64,000 nt of DNA from Dichomitus squalens LYAD-421 SS1 (GCF_000275845.1 NW_006766884.1:451976-515975); one strand, 5' to 3'. Positions 37,307 through 49,330 are shown, counted from the stretch's first letter. Notes: generated from the letters alone by a model not told the origin. A program made the numbers and translations.

Positions 37307-39189
37307 ATGCCGCTACACCTATATGCGCTCCATACCAGGGCACAACAGGCCTTCTTCGGGACGGGTACGAAAGAACGCTTACATATCACAAGAATGCGCG
37401 TATGCTAACATTGTGGTATGGAATTTAGTTCTGTTCCGTGAGTAGCATCGGCTTCACTGGCATCGAAACGTGCTAGCTTTGTGCTGAAAACGCGTTTGCC
37501 CAGAGGCCATTGTCGTCATTGTCATGGTTGCGATTGTCTTCGGTAGGGTAGAGGATGCAGTGCCCTTGACAGACTCCCGGTACAAAGTGCGTGTTTTCTC
37601 TAAGCTCCACACACTTATATCATCTGAACCGATCGCGCGTTCTCGCCACAGACTATCCCATGCTATCTCGCGCTTTTCATCCTTGCCGAGTACGTAGTTT
37701 CACCTACGGTGTAGCGAGGCCTTCTTGACCTCGCATGCAGGCTGTTCGAGCTCTTCATGGCGTACGATGCTTTGCGGCTTCGCAATGTCATCCAGCTAGT
37801 AGGTCTGCTGTGTGAGTCGCCTGTCATTCCCAACATTGGTTGTCTAGCGTCTTGAACGGCGTGCCGCCCCGATTTCAGTGTTCCACGCGGCGCTCATTGT
37901 GATGGCGGCGCTTCAAGTGCACGAAACGCACACCGCTCTAGTGTCAAATCCCGGGGCGAATTGGACAACGGATTACGCAGTAAGATCGCGTTCGCTTACT
38001 ATGCTTCTTGGGCTCTGGCTGAGTCCTGAATAGCATGGTGACGGAGCGGGGACGCTTTGGCAACGCGTCCTCCCCTTCCTGATTGTCTCGCCCGTCGTCA
38101 TAGGCGTTTCGTGGGTAGTCTTGATCTGGTTTGTGCGTGAACTGTACTATGAATTCGGGTAAGCACGCCTATCCTGTTCGTCCATTTGCGGCGAGTGAAT
38201 ACTTTGCAGCTGGGCCATCTTCCACATTGTGGGCGCAAATCCCGCTGCCAAGAGTTAGTGTCGTCTTATTCGAGTCAACGATGTACTTTGACATGAGGTC
38301 ATCCGCAGCGATGTACCAGTTCTACCAGGTCATGATTTGTTTGCTCAAGTTCGACTTCTTTGCCTTCGTTGGCGTGACGATGCAGGTGTGTTCTACAGAG
38401 CCCTTGCAGAACTTATGTTGATTGTTTCTGCTTCCTTTCAGCTCCTTATCGTCGTCCTTGCTAAGGATACAGCAGAGTTCGGTCTGACGGTTGCGGCCAT
38501 ACCCATCGTTCTTGTTCTACTCAGTGGAGCTGGTTTTGCCGTTCAGCGTGAGATCAAGTGGTGCGTGCTGCGAATCTCGGGGCAGCCTGCGATCTATTGA
38601 CGTTGACGGCTGCACAGGCTCATGTCAATATCTCTCATCCTCATGTTGGCGGCGGAATCGTACTGTGAGTACCGTACCCCGCAATATCTGCTGCGCTGAG
38701 CTGACGTCATATGCCCTATAGTCAGTGAGTCGTCCCGTTAAAGCAATAGTTCAGATGCTCACCCTATCTAGTCTACAAGCTCGTCCGTTTCTACGAGCCT
38801 AGCTCGGAGGCGCAGTACGAGACTGTCCGCGCAACGCTTACCACATTCAGTGCGTCTAATCTCTGATAACCTTCGGCCAAGCGCGCCCAACTGACATATG
38901 GACACTGCCCAGCCATCATCGCGTTCTTGCTCCTGTTTGGGACCTTCGCGATTGGCCTTCGCTGCTTCGCCGACTTCGACAAGGGCTTGCTTCGGAGCAA
39001 GCTGCACGGTAAGGACTACAAGCAGGTCAGCGGCGGTATCAGCCAGAGCTTATTCGGTGATTCTTTCTTGATTCAGAAACTACGGGTCCGCGTGGTTACT
39101 CATCCACATCTGGAACCGCAGGCGCGAAGAAGGAGGATGGCGGCTACGGCTCGGGGGCGCCGCTTGGCCAGCGGGTATCGATAGAGTAG
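37307..39189 (+). CDS. UPF0658-type Golgi membrane protein
   Basis: This gene is heavily split: exon 1 37307-37364, a 9-nt microexon 37429-37437, then about ten more. Joined segments give multiple membrane helices: QAIVVIVMVAIVFGRV, PCYLALFILAELFELFMAYDALRLRN, LPFLIVSPVVIGVSWVVLIW, YQVMICLLKFDFFAFVGVTM and IPIVLVLLSGAGF. The family signature is near the C-terminus: YFVYKLVRFYEPSS, then LTTFTIIAFLLLFGTFAIGL and CFADFDKGL. The tail ends GAPLGQRVSIE with the stop at 39189. The family is known as Golgi apparatus membrane proteins of unknown function. No single frame exceeds about 100 codons, so the gene is easily missed by frame length alone. Confidence 0.85.
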
Positions 39190-39825
39190 ACGTCGCGTCT
39201 ATCTGTGTCCCAGCTCGACTCCAGCGTTACCTAGATCGCCGTCGTCATCGTCGTTGCATCCGACATAGCTATGCCCCATTACGCCCTACCGTCATGACCC
39301 ATCACTCTCGCTTTCATTTCCTCGTGGTGGACTCCTGTGTGCAGTTCTACTCTCCCGTCGTTGTGCTTGTCGGAACGGATGCCGAGGCATACTAGGATCT
39401 CGGGGTTCTCGGTGGTACTGGATGGACTTATACCGGCATCTGTTTGTTTGCTGCTGCAGAGGCATACATTTGCTTTGGTGGTAGACTTTGTTGATTTACT
39501 GTTACGTATTTATGCTCTAATCATTCACTATCCTCCCCGACGTTTGTACCATGTTCTTCTACTGTGGACTCCCCGTAACTAGTCCGGCAGTGACAATCCA
39601 GCTCAGAGGCATGCTGTTCCTGGTGGGCTACCCTGTTGCAATCAGCTCTCATCATCCATGCTTGCTTACTTAGACAAATGGCGTAAGGAGGTGCAAGGCG
39701 GCGATCCGGTGATGCCGAACAGATGTTTTAGCATCCGAACATCGACTACAGAAGTTCCTGGCGTAGCCAGAGCCTCAACTACCGCCCCCGCACGCGGATC
39801 CCACTCCCACGTCATACTTGGACCT
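39190..39825. other. Convergent intergenic region
   Basis: About 0.64 kb, T-rich in the middle. Contains only short frames; probably 3' untranslated sequence. Confidence 0.5.
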
Positions 39826-40738
39826 CTAGCACAGCAGCACTAGCAGTGCGCCCAGGGCGATAACAGACATGGCTGAGGATGTGACGATACTTTGCGAGGA
39901 TGCAGCATTACCAGTCGCAGTGGGAAGCGGCTGCGTCGCGATGGTGGTGCCAATGAGCCACGGGCTCTGCGGGGGCGGCGAGGACGTCTGCGGGAAGTCC
40001 TGGAGCGCGTTGGTACCGTTCGTGCATGCGCCCGATGGATTGTCGTTCTGCACCGTCACTCTGTCGAAAGCAAGGCCGTCGTCAGCTTGTGGTGACGACG
40101 GCAGCAATGTTGCACGGAACATACGGATAAGCGGTAATCGCAAAGTACGGCTGATTGTCGATGTGGGATGCCTCGTAGAAAGTGAGCTGTACACAGGACG
40201 CTGAGACATTGGCGGGCGGACGAGGTTGAGAGGAGCTCACGTTGTAGTTGCCCGCAGGAATGCAGGTGGATACGTTGAAGTTCCAGTGCTTGACGGTGCT
40301 GCCTTGCTCTTGGGTGAGCAGCTCAGTGCCGTTTGAGACGGTGATGTTCTGCTTCGTCTGGTAGGACACAAGGTAGATCTCGAGGCTGTCGAAACGCGTC
40401 GACTTGCCCGAGCCTGGAATGGAGGCGCTCTGGTCGAGGTGACCGTCTCCGGATATCTGTTGCACCTCTCAGCATGCTACTGAGACCTAGTATAAGATAG
40501 TAGAGCGCGTACATCAATTGCGACCTGAGTAACTGATCCAGCATGCATAGGACTAAGCAAAGTAATGGTCAGAAGGCTCGGATGTCGTGCTCTTGCCGAT
40601 GACGCACCTCCCCGGGGCTGGCGCGTCGACGATGGCAAGGCCATTCGTGAATACCTGACCATTCACGAGTGTCTGTGCATGCACACCGCTGGAGGCGGCA
40701 GCAAGAAGAGCAGCGAAACAAACGAGCGTGGGGTGCAT
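39826..40738 (-). CDS. Secreted GPI-anchored surface protein, family unknown
   Basis: The start at 40738 (MHPTLVCFAALLAAASSGVHA) is a clear signal peptide. Five exons are joined through IVDAPAPGSPMHAGSVTQV, DISGDGHLDQSASIPGSG, CIPAGNYN to LTFYEASHIDNQPYF, and AITAYP to VTVQNDNPSGAC. A beta-sandwich-like domain with N-glycosylation sites (NIT, NGT, NVS) follows. A Pro/Ser/Thr-rich stretch leads to a hydrophobic terminus (SAMSVIALGALLVLLC), which predicts a GPI anchor. The mature core is about 190 residues. The layout resembles small basidiomycete cell-wall proteins; I recognise no enzyme. Confidence 0.78.
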
Positions 40739-41125
40739 TTGCTACACAGCGCAAAGCGAGCGGTCTTGGGGATGATGGGGTGCAAGGTGAGGATAGCTGA
40801 GAAACGTGTGCCTGTGTACGCGATACATATTTCTTGTGTGTTCCCTGCGTTCCGGGCGTCCGAGTCGGAGAGTCTCCGTGGGTTTACGATGGCAACACGC
40901 CGGAAACCAGGCACGCCCTCAAGGCGCCCATAATCCCGGAGCATCCTCGGACGTGACGGCAAGGAGAGACGCCCCGTCACGCGTTACCTTGCCGTGGGAA
41001 CGGCACGCGTGCAGTCAACGCGTCGGCGGCGTCGCGAAGACGTGAGTGTCACTGTGACAGACGCGTCTCTCCGACTGCTCCCACCACTCGACATCGACTT
41101 TGTTGCTCTGAACGTCTTCGCCGCC
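40739..41125. other. Divergent promoter region
   Basis: About 0.39 kb between the GPI-protein and J-domain start codons. The plus-strand J-domain frame is open upstream of 41126 but lacks conserved sequence there, so the internal ATG is preferred. Confidence 0.5.
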
Positions 41126-42258
41126 ATGGATGACAACGACCCTATCTCTCAGTTTTTTCCAGACCAAGAGGACGTAGACCTTTATGCTGTTCTGGGCGTC
41201 AAGCAAGATGCAAATGCGGACGACATTAAGAAGGCGTATCGGAAGCTCGCGCTCAAGTACCACCCTGACAAACACGCCGGCGCGAACGAGGACGCGAAGG
41301 CGGACGCGTCGCTCAAGTTCCAGCAGCTGGGATTTGCGTACGCGGTGCTCTCCGACGAGAAGAGGCGGGGCCGGTACGACCTCACCGGCAAGACGGACGA
41401 GGGGGCGGACTTCGGTCCAGGAGAGGATGGCTGGGAGACATACTTCGAGCAACTGTTTGAAGAAGTCACAAGAGATAAGTTGGACGCGATGAAGAAGGAG
41501 TACCAAGGTGTGTGGCTCTGTCCTTGAACTCGGTGGCTATGCCGTGACGTCTCCTGTTAGGTTCGGCGGAAGAGCTGCAGGACCTGAAGCAGGCTTACAT
41601 CGACACCTCCGGCTCAATAGCCGAGATGATGACGCATATACCCCATTCCACATTCGATGACGAGGCGCGCTTCATCGTCGCCATCTCCGATATGATCAAG
41701 AAGGGAGAACTTCCATTGCTACCCCAGTGGGAGTCGAGCACAAAGGACGAAAAGGCGAGGCTCGTGCGGAAGAAACAGGCGTCCAAGGAGGCAAAGGAGG
41801 CGGAGGAACTGGCGAAGGAGCTTGGGGTACACGACGAATTCTTTGGGAGTGGGAAGAAGGGGGCGCGTAAGGGGAAGAGCAAAGGAAAGGAGAAGCAGAC
41901 CGACGAGGAGGACACGTCGGCGCTGCAGGCGCTGATACTCAAGAAGCGGAAGAACGCGGAGGGCCTCTTTGACAACATTGCCGCCAAGTACGCGCAGGCG
42001 GAGTCGGCCGGAAAGGGAGCGAAGAAAGGGAAGAAGCGGTCGAAGGCTGCGGAGGACGAAGAAGATGGAGAAGAAGAGGCGTCGCCAAAGAAGAGGTCGC
42101 GAAAGGACATACCTCCACCACCGGATATCGATGACGCAGAGTTCGAGAAGGTGCAGCAGAGGCTGATGGAGAGCAAGCCGAAGCGAGCCGCGGACAGCGG
42201 GGCTGGGTCGAAAGGGACAACAAAGGGCCGAGCAGCGAAAGGGAGGAAGGCGAAGTGA
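41126..42258 (+). CDS. J-domain chaperone, DNAJC9-like
   Basis: The start at 41126 ([12 protein letters not shown]) was chosen because the J domain follows at once: [20 protein letters not shown], then [10 protein letters not shown] with the HPD that stimulates Hsp70, then [14 protein letters not shown]. One intron (about 41509-41560) joins YQG to [12 protein letters not shown]. The next region ([21 protein letters not shown]) matches the helical DNAJC9 segment. The C-terminus is long, lysine-rich and acidic ([37 protein letters not shown]), consistent with nuclear location. DNAJC9 is a histone H3-H4 co-chaperone in animals; the same role here is inference. About 360 residues. Confidence 0.88.
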
Positions 42259-42500
42259 TTTGGTTGTCGTGCGTACTATCTTGTTTGTTTTCTTGGTGTA
42301 TCTTTATGTTACCATTGTCGCTCGAAACGTCGTATGTCTCCTGTCTTTGTCGCGTACGCCATCCGCGTCTTCGTCTAGCACGCGTCCACGTGACGTCCAA
42401 ACCCGCTTATAGCGCGCGGTCGGTGGCAAGGGCTCTTCTCTAAAATCATCTCTCGTCCCCCTCCTCCGCACATTTCTTTGTCATCCTTCCAACCTCTAAC

Positions 42501-44516
42501 ATGGCTGGGGGACGCAAACGCAGGCAATCGTCTGTTGATGGGCCTGATGTCCCAAGCGCAGAAGCATCCCTGGAGGCAGCGACATCGACCCGGGGAGTTC
42601 GAGGCCGTAAGGGGGCTCTTCAATCAATGCTCTCCCTTCAATCAATGCTCTCCATGCCGTTGGATGTTATCGGGCTGGTGCGTACGATCTACTATTTCAT
42701 TGACACTTATCCAACGAGTCTCTAGATCTTTGCAATTCTAGACCCACGAGACCTGTTGAGTCTGGCACGCACCAGCAAGGGCTTACGCGCCATACTAATG
42801 ACAAAGTCCAATAAGTGGTATTGGGTGTACGCCTTAACGCATGTGGAAGGTCTACCACAGTGCCCGCCATTCCTGAACGAGCCGTCATATGCGAGCCTTG
42901 TGTTCTCCAAATACTGCCATGTACGTAGTCTCCTCTTTTTTGAGCATTCCGATGGGGTATGTGGGTGCTGACGTCTTGCAACACGGATCAGAACTGCTTG
43001 AAGCGGGCTCCGCTGGTTGATAGGGTGTTTATCATATTCTCTGCGCGCTACTGTAAGGAGTGCGAGAACGAGCGGTCAGTGCTAAGCAACCCTGTGGCAT
43101 CTGTACGAGCGCTAAATCAGGGGGCAGACTTGTCACCCAAGAGCATGAACAATTTCAGCTTCTCCTTGGCGAAATTGAGGATGTCGTGAGCGAGAGACCC
43201 AAATTTACCTCATACGGCTATCCAGCTCGATACCACCTGCCTGAGCTCGTTGCGTTTAGCAAGTCGTGGAATGCCAGAGCAGGCAATGCCGAAGCCCAGA
43301 CACAGCTCGTCCGTGATTTCGCGGCTTCGGTAAAGAGTAGAAACCAGGTACGCGAACGTGTTCTGTTCCACAACAGGCTACACATTCTGAATATAACGCA
43401 GTTTGCCAAGCTGTTCCGTGTGTGGGCTCTCCGTAAGAAGCAGGCCCGCAACAAGGAATTGCGCGACGAAAGAGAAGCCAAGAAAAATGCGTAGGTTTGC
43501 TTCGTGTCAATGGATGCAATTGCATGACGAAGCGATCTGGCTAGAATTATCGAGCGCCTCCGAACCTTAGGCTGGGGAGACGAGCTTGACCAGATGGACT
43601 CTTCGTCACGGGACCGGTCGCTGGGAAGAGAGCCATTGTTCAAGAAACGGGGGCCTCTGACGGATCGCGGTGAGTACTCCGTCCGCTTCACGCGCTACGC
43701 ACTTGTTGAATCAGTGAGGTGAGAGTGGTTTGGGCCAACGTGCAGGACGAGGCGGTCGCCTGGATAGAGTTGCAGAGAGACAAGCGCCTCAGACGCCTAC
43801 GAGACAAGGTGATGGACCCCCGATTCAGACTTTGCGAGAGATTCCTCCAAATATGGGCGGCGGACTATTGGCCCATCGATGAATACGATGACCTCCCCAT
43901 TCCATCGACGGCGCTCCAGTTTAGGGATTACCTTCTCATGCCTGAAATTCGATCGGTTCTTGACGTGCCGGACAATGTCGCGGGAACATGGGAAGTCCTC
44001 AGGGAGAAGTTGGGACCTCTCCTTCCCGGACTTGTGCGCGAGTGGATTGAAAGCTGCAAGGAAGAGTTGCGCGCGAAGCTCGAAGTCGTCTTTAGTTCGT
44101 TCCAAGAGGGCGTGGATCCGATGCGCCTAGTCACGACTGCACAGCTTGCAGCGCGCGGTTCATGACGTTCCCGGAAGTCCTCAAGCATCGGTGCCGATAC
44201 TTGTACAGGCCACGCGAAGCCGATGAGCGTAATCCTTTGGCATGGGAGGCTATCGCTGTGGGAGGCTATCGCGGACCCTCCCTCTCCGGACTGGAAGGCA
44301 CGGGTTCAGTGGGACACCGAACGTATCATGGTCAACCCGGGAATTTCTCCGCTGAAGGCCCGCGCATTGATCGAGGCCTGCTAGATGGATGCGGACAGCG
44401 CCACCCCGGAAGGTATGGACAAGTGCCTGAAACGTCTTACTTGCAACGAATGCACCCAGAGAGGACTGAGCAAAGGAGGGGGCTTCGAAGTCTTCAACTG
44501 GAGGCGGGCGGTACGT
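42501..44516 (+). pseudogene. F-box/zinc-module protein, array copy A, broken at the 3' end
   Basis: The start at 42501 (MAGGRKRRQSS) and first exons (42501-42677, 42726-42920, 42992-43074) are intact: basic N-terminus, MPLDVIGLIFAILDPRDLLS as F-box, then VEGLPQCPPFLNEPSYASLVF and YCKECENER. Downstream exons keep the family order (YHLPELVAFSKSW, IIERLRTLGWGDELDQM, RVWANVQDEAVAW). In the central zinc region a net 10-nt loss (about 44120-44140, compared with copy C) shifts the frame, so the reading frame ends at 44165. Beyond it, CTACSARFMTFPEVLKHRC is readable in another frame. A 16-nt tandem duplication (44243-44272) shifts the frame again, and a TAG at 44382-44384 interrupts LIEAC*MDADSATPEGMD. 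The last exons of the family are absent. A shortened F-box protein could still be made. Confidence 0.75.
44243..44272 (+). repeat. 16-nt tandem duplication that shifts the frame of copy A
   Basis: TGGGAGGCTATCGCTG is followed directly by a second TGGGAGGCTATCGC. Removing one unit restores the reading AWEAIADPPSPDWKARVQ, which aligns with the intact paralogs. Confidence 0.8.
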
Positions 44517-45444
44517 GACCTATGATTGTCCTGCAGACAATGAACTAGCTTACACTCTGAGCATTGATGCTGCTTTGTAGCTCTGGCACATGATATTTCT
44601 CGAGAAACATCGTGAGTCCGCGGAACCCTGCAAATGAACCAGCCTCCCCGAGAATGTCGCCGGGCCTGTCAGAGATTTCGAGAGCAGTGTCAAGGCAGGC
44701 GGTCAAGCTGAAAATGGTCTCCGCTGGCATTACCGCTGCCGACTTCCGGGCTGCTGGAATGGATATTTCCCAGGGGACGACCAGGGTGCATTGAAGGAGC
44801 ACCTTCTTCAAAAGTCGGTACTCGCTGATCGACGTGTACAACTGTCCGCTGACCTAGGATAGGTACCAAATCTCGGAGAGCAATGTCAGCTGCAACGAGC
44901 ACTCCGAGTATGATTGTCTTCCCATGGACCAGTGTGGACCGCACGGCCTGCACTTCTATCATGACAATAAGGGCACAGTCAGGGTTGCCATCGAGGACTG
45001 ATGCTGGGGCTACATCGCGTCCGCCGGTAAGTGCACCTCGCGGGCCACCTCGCACAGACGATAGCCAGTATCAAGCATGTCGCATGGTGGAGTAGCTGAA
45101 CCAAGTATCGCGTGCAAAGCTGAGCCGCTCGATGATACTGGCTCTGCAACAGGTCCCAAGCCACGATGATGTTTCATCTCATTCATCTTGTTCTCTGTTG
45201 ATACATACACATCTTTTTCCTCACTATGTATGTCTACACCTACATCGACTTCTGATCTGACTTTGCAATACGCCGGGCGTTCGCTGTGTACGAGGGTACG
45301 AGTCAACTGAGCCTGGGGTTTTGACACGTGATCGTGATATAACGTGACTCGCCGCCGCGTCGCGTCGCAACGGGCGTCTGGTGGCGCGACTGGCTTCTCG
45401 ACGTCGTCTTGACCTCTCTTCTCTCTGCCAGTACTACCGTCATC
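44517..45444. other. Spacer between array copies A and B
   Basis: About 0.9 kb. Two minus-strand frames (44545-44841 and 44690-45055) contain hydrophobic stretches such as TIILGVLVAADIALRDLV and could be remnants of a small membrane-protein gene. I cannot join them into a convincing gene. No sequence matching the missing 3' end of copy A is seen. Confidence 0.35.
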
Positions 45445-48064
45445 ATGCCCCCGCGTAGGAAGGCAAAACGTGTTCAACCTCCTACCACCGCCAATTCCGG
45501 AGCTAGCCCTGCCAACACGTCTGAGACCAGTGCTCCGGTACCCTCCCGTGCCGGCCCTCAGGGCAAGAAAACTGTTCGCGGTCGTCGCGGAGGGTTGAAG
45601 GATATGCCCCAGATGCCATTGGACGTATTAATAGAGGTAAGAACATATATAGACATCTGATTCCACCATCTGTAACGTCGCGGAACGGACCTTCACAGAT
45701 ATTCGCATTCATGCACCCTCGCGACTTACTGAACCTGGCCCGAACAACTAAGCCATTCAGGAGTCTCCTCATGGCGAAGACTGCGCGGAAGATGTGGGAG
45801 GCAGTGATGGCGAGAGTGGAAGGTCTTCCCCCGTGCCCTCCTTACATGAGCGAGCCCGCATATATCAACCTACTTTTCTTCTCGCATTGTCATGTAAGTT
45901 CTCCCCTGTCACGACCATGACCAGACTGCCAGCTCACTCTCCAGAGTGCAGAGCTGCCTCAAGTCCAACATTCAAAACATCATATTCGAGTTCGGGGTCC
46001 GTTACTGCAATAGATGCAGATCAGATCTGTGAGTGCAATGAATCGACACTCGTTACTGGCTTTTGACTCAGCGCGCGGGCGCATCCAGGATCCTCCGCAT
46101 GGACGCCTGCGCAGATGTCCATTTTCGGATCAACCCGCTGAAAGGGTCCCTGGAGCGTTGCTTCTCGTACGAGGTTGGAAAGTCCGACGAGTAGGTCGAC
46201 TGCGGTGACTCAAGTGTCTGGAGAACAGTGTATCTGACCTTGTATTTAGTAGAAAATGGTTTCACAAGCCAGAGCTAGAGACGTTCTGCAAGCGTTGGGA
46301 CAGCCTTGAAGACGACCTCGCTAGGAAGGCGCTCATCGAAGAGTATGCAGCGAGAGTCAGGCTAATTGACGAAGTGAGTACGACCCCGTGGGCTTCCGAG
46401 ATCTGAACCAACAAGGTCTGTAGGCTGTAGGAGCGTACTTGGATTGGAAGTCGGGTGAGAAGGCCAGAAGGGCGGCAGAGTTAGAGGAAATCAGAGCCAC
46501 ACGCGTCAGGTCGTACGTGAATCATTACTTTAAAGGAATAGTGTCTGACCTCCACTGACATCGAGTAGTATACGGGATCGCCTTCGTCAGGAAGGTTGGG
46601 GAGAAGAGTTCGACAAAATGTCTCCCAACTGGCAGAGCTACCTCGAACTTGAAAACTTCTCCGCGAAACCCGAACCCTTGACTGATCGAAGTAGGTTCTC
46701 TGTATCTATGATCTCAGTCCACTCACGCAATCTGGCTCTCCCGACGTCAGGATGGCAAAACATACGTCAAGACGCTGTTTCGTTCATGGAAAGGGCCAAG
46801 TCGGACCGCCTCGCACAAGAACGCAAGCTGGTCTTGCTCGACCGCCTTTCCAAGTTCTCAAAGGCATACGAGGAATTCCGGTCTCCCATGGCGGTGTTGA
46901 GAGATGCCAAATCCGACCTGGACCCTCTACCAATGGACCTCGCCATGATGTCCGAGTTTAAAGATATCCTCAACGATGTGGGTGGTGCCGATATGTCAGT
47001 CTTGGAAGACAGGGAGCAGATGCGACCCATGTTCGAGTCTGCCACCGCCCGGTGGCGCCAGGAGCGTAGAGAGGAGTTGACCGCGAAAATTCGCGCTTCC
47101 AACATACTTGTCCCTCCAGATATTGCGGATCCCCTCACGCTGGCCATCTCCCTGTTCGGATGCAAAGCGTGCTCTCGAAGAGACTTGCAGTACCCTGCTG
47201 TGCTGACCCATCTGTGCAACCGACGATACGATCTGCCCGCTGACGACTACGAAGTGGCAGTCCAGTGCGTCTGGTCTCCAAATAACCTGCGCACATCTTG
47301 GCGGTCAAAATACCTGTTCGCTTCCGTCGATGCCGCGTCCCATTTGCGGCCGATCCTGCAAGCCTGCGGGCTCGATCCGGACCATGCAACTCATCGTGAT
47401 GTAGATCAATCGAAAGCCGTGCTTATATTTACAGGCAGTGCTTCTTGGTCAAGAGGCAGCAAGATCAATGCGGATGGTACCCCGACACTCATTGAGAGCT
47501 ACATCAAGCACGAGGCGTTCGTCGATTGCTGGCGTGCAGTGAGGCATCGCGTTTTGCGACGGTGCATGCTGTCAATGTGCTGACATCACATCCAGCTCTC
47601 TTACCGCCTGCGTCACCCCCAGCTTCCAAGTCGTTGGGAACGCGTTTCGGATAACGAAGCAAAGAAGATCCAAGACAAGGAATGGGAATCGTATGCTTGG
47701 GTAGACATGTACAAGACAACACTCGGCTGTAAATACTGTCCATTCGCTATCCGAGAGGAGCACATGCCGCGACACCTCAAGAAACGGTACGGTTCCGCAT
47801 TTCGCGCATGTCAGGACAAAACGTGATGTGTTCTTTTCCCATAGCCACGACATTGATGCCGACGAGGGCACCATTTATGATCACTCTTACCAACATGAGG
47901 ACGCGGCTCCGGAGTATAAGTCGATTTATCTCAAGCGACACGACAACGGCACGTCCGAGGCGTATTTCAATAAATTTGAATCCGACTTCGGCCTCTTCTC
48001 TCTGTTTATGGGGGCTGACGGTGATTCGGATGCTGCCGAGTGGGACTCCGACATGGATTTCTAA
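45445..48064 (+). CDS. F-box protein with several Cys/His modules, array copy B
   Basis: The start at 45445 (MPPRRKAKRVQPP) opens a basic N-terminus with VRGRRGGLKDMPQMPLDVLIE. The F-box follows across an intron (IFAFMHPRDLLNLARTTK), then VEGLPPCPPYMSEPAYINLLF. A first Cys pair group (CLKSNIQN..VRYCNRC) lies in exon 3. Helical exons follow (RWQNIRQDAVSFMERAK), then a central CKAC..YPAVLTHLC module and, after an intron (47541-47594), a final CKYCPFAIREEHMPRHLKKRH finger. It ends at 48064 with an acidic tail (DGDSDAAEWDSDMDF). About ten introns share positions with copies C and D. F-box proteins recruit substrates to SCF ubiquitin ligases through Skp1; here substrate binding would rest on the downstream modules. 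No frame break is seen. Confidence 0.78.
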
Positions 48065-48459
48065 GGCGACGCCCGGTACCTGACACTTTCATGCCTCGAG
48101 AGCAGACAGCTTCCTTGTTGCGAAGCCCAGAGCGGTTTGGGGTGCTCCGTCGAGTTGTGGTGCAGAGGCGGTGAGTGATTACTCGGTGATGCTCATGTCT
48201 GCCACTGAACCTCTCACCCATTCAGTGCAATGTCAATGCAGAGCGATATCGAATTCATTTTCCCCTTCTCATCTTCGCACTGTGTATACGAAGAGACTCC
48301 ACCCATCGCAGGTCAAGTGCGGTATGGTTTTCAGGAGTATATCAGATGTTTCTTGGTACGGCTCGTAGAGTAGCTGTTATATGAATCAGATGCTTTCGAG
48401 AACCCTGGTATAGAGCGCTCAGTTATCCTGCTTGGTCCTAACAATGAGGTTGAACAATT
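48065..48459. other. Spacer after copy B
   Basis: About 0.4 kb without recognisable coding sequence. Confidence 0.4.
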
Positions 48460-49143
48460 TTGAAGCTATGTCTGATGCAGGTGAGTACAGCCTGAATTAC
48501 ATCTGTCGAGTTCAGACACTCACCTAACCTTCGTTTCTCGACCCACAGTCTCACGCAATTGGTGGGCATTGATTTCCAGAAATGCCCCTTCCCGTCAACG
48601 GTCACCGGCCTCACTCCACGCACGACGTCTTCGATTGCTAGCAAGCGGTGAGCATGACTCGTCCAAGAACCTGACGTCAGCAACAGCTAGATGTGGTCTG
48701 TAAGAAGCGGCAGCACACGCATCAATGGGAGCGCATTTCTGCTGCAGAAGCGGTAGAATTTGAAGAGGCAGGGGAGGACTACGCTGCTTCAGTCGATATC
48801 AGACTCTACCCCCTCGGTTGCAAGTACTATCTCATAAACGAACGAGTAAGCACGAGTTACCATTCGGCGACAGATTGACTTGGTTCAAACGCTGACGGCG
48901 TCTTCTAGGCACGACATTGGCGACATTGATGATGACGTCGACGCAGTGTTGAACCACGCCTGCATCCACTTCGACGCCTACGTGGACTTCGGGATCGCCG
49001 TCGTCAACGTCCAGCGGTTGGCTGGCGGGTCGTCCTCGGTACACTGCACTCGCGCCTTAGGAAAGCCTGCTGAAAAGCTTTCCGGGCCTGAAAACGAGGG
49101 TGACAGTAACCCCAATTCGGAGTGGGAGGATGACGAGGATTGA
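48460..49143 (+). pseudogene. 3' remnant of an F-box array gene
   Basis: Only the last family exons are present. QWERISAAEAVEFEEAGED matches RWERVSDNEAKKIQDKEWE of copy B. LGCKYYLINE matches LGCKYCPFAIRE but has lost the second zinc cysteine. After an intron (about 48847-48909) HDIGDIDDDVDAV matches HDIDADEGTIYD. A Glu/Asp-rich end (NPNSEWEDDED) stops at 49143. F-box, helical and central zinc regions are missing. It is probably left from an unequal exchange that deleted the front of a fifth copy; a short expressed protein is possible but unlikely. Confidence 0.6.
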
Positions 49144-49330
49144 GAACCAATTACAAGCGCCCGAGACTGTCTGTTGCTGAAGTGTAATACAGGTGAGGAC
49201 CTCACTTTATGTTCATTCCCTGCATAATGACACTCTTTCCGCGAGGTCAGCGCCGCATGAATACACACGCGAGGGAAGCTGCCAGGTTTGAACGTTACCG
49301 TTCTATTGTGGCAGGATCCATTGGACATAT
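49144..49330. other. Spacer before the inverted repeat
   Basis: No gene recognised. Together with 49476-49849 and 49995-50420 it forms a 1.3 kb non-coding gap inside the F-box array. Confidence 0.4.

Noticed and set aside
44545..45055. Possible small membrane-protein gene on the minus strand
   Set aside because: Hydrophobic segments exist in two frames, but no splice sites join them into a recognisable family; noted only as spacer content.
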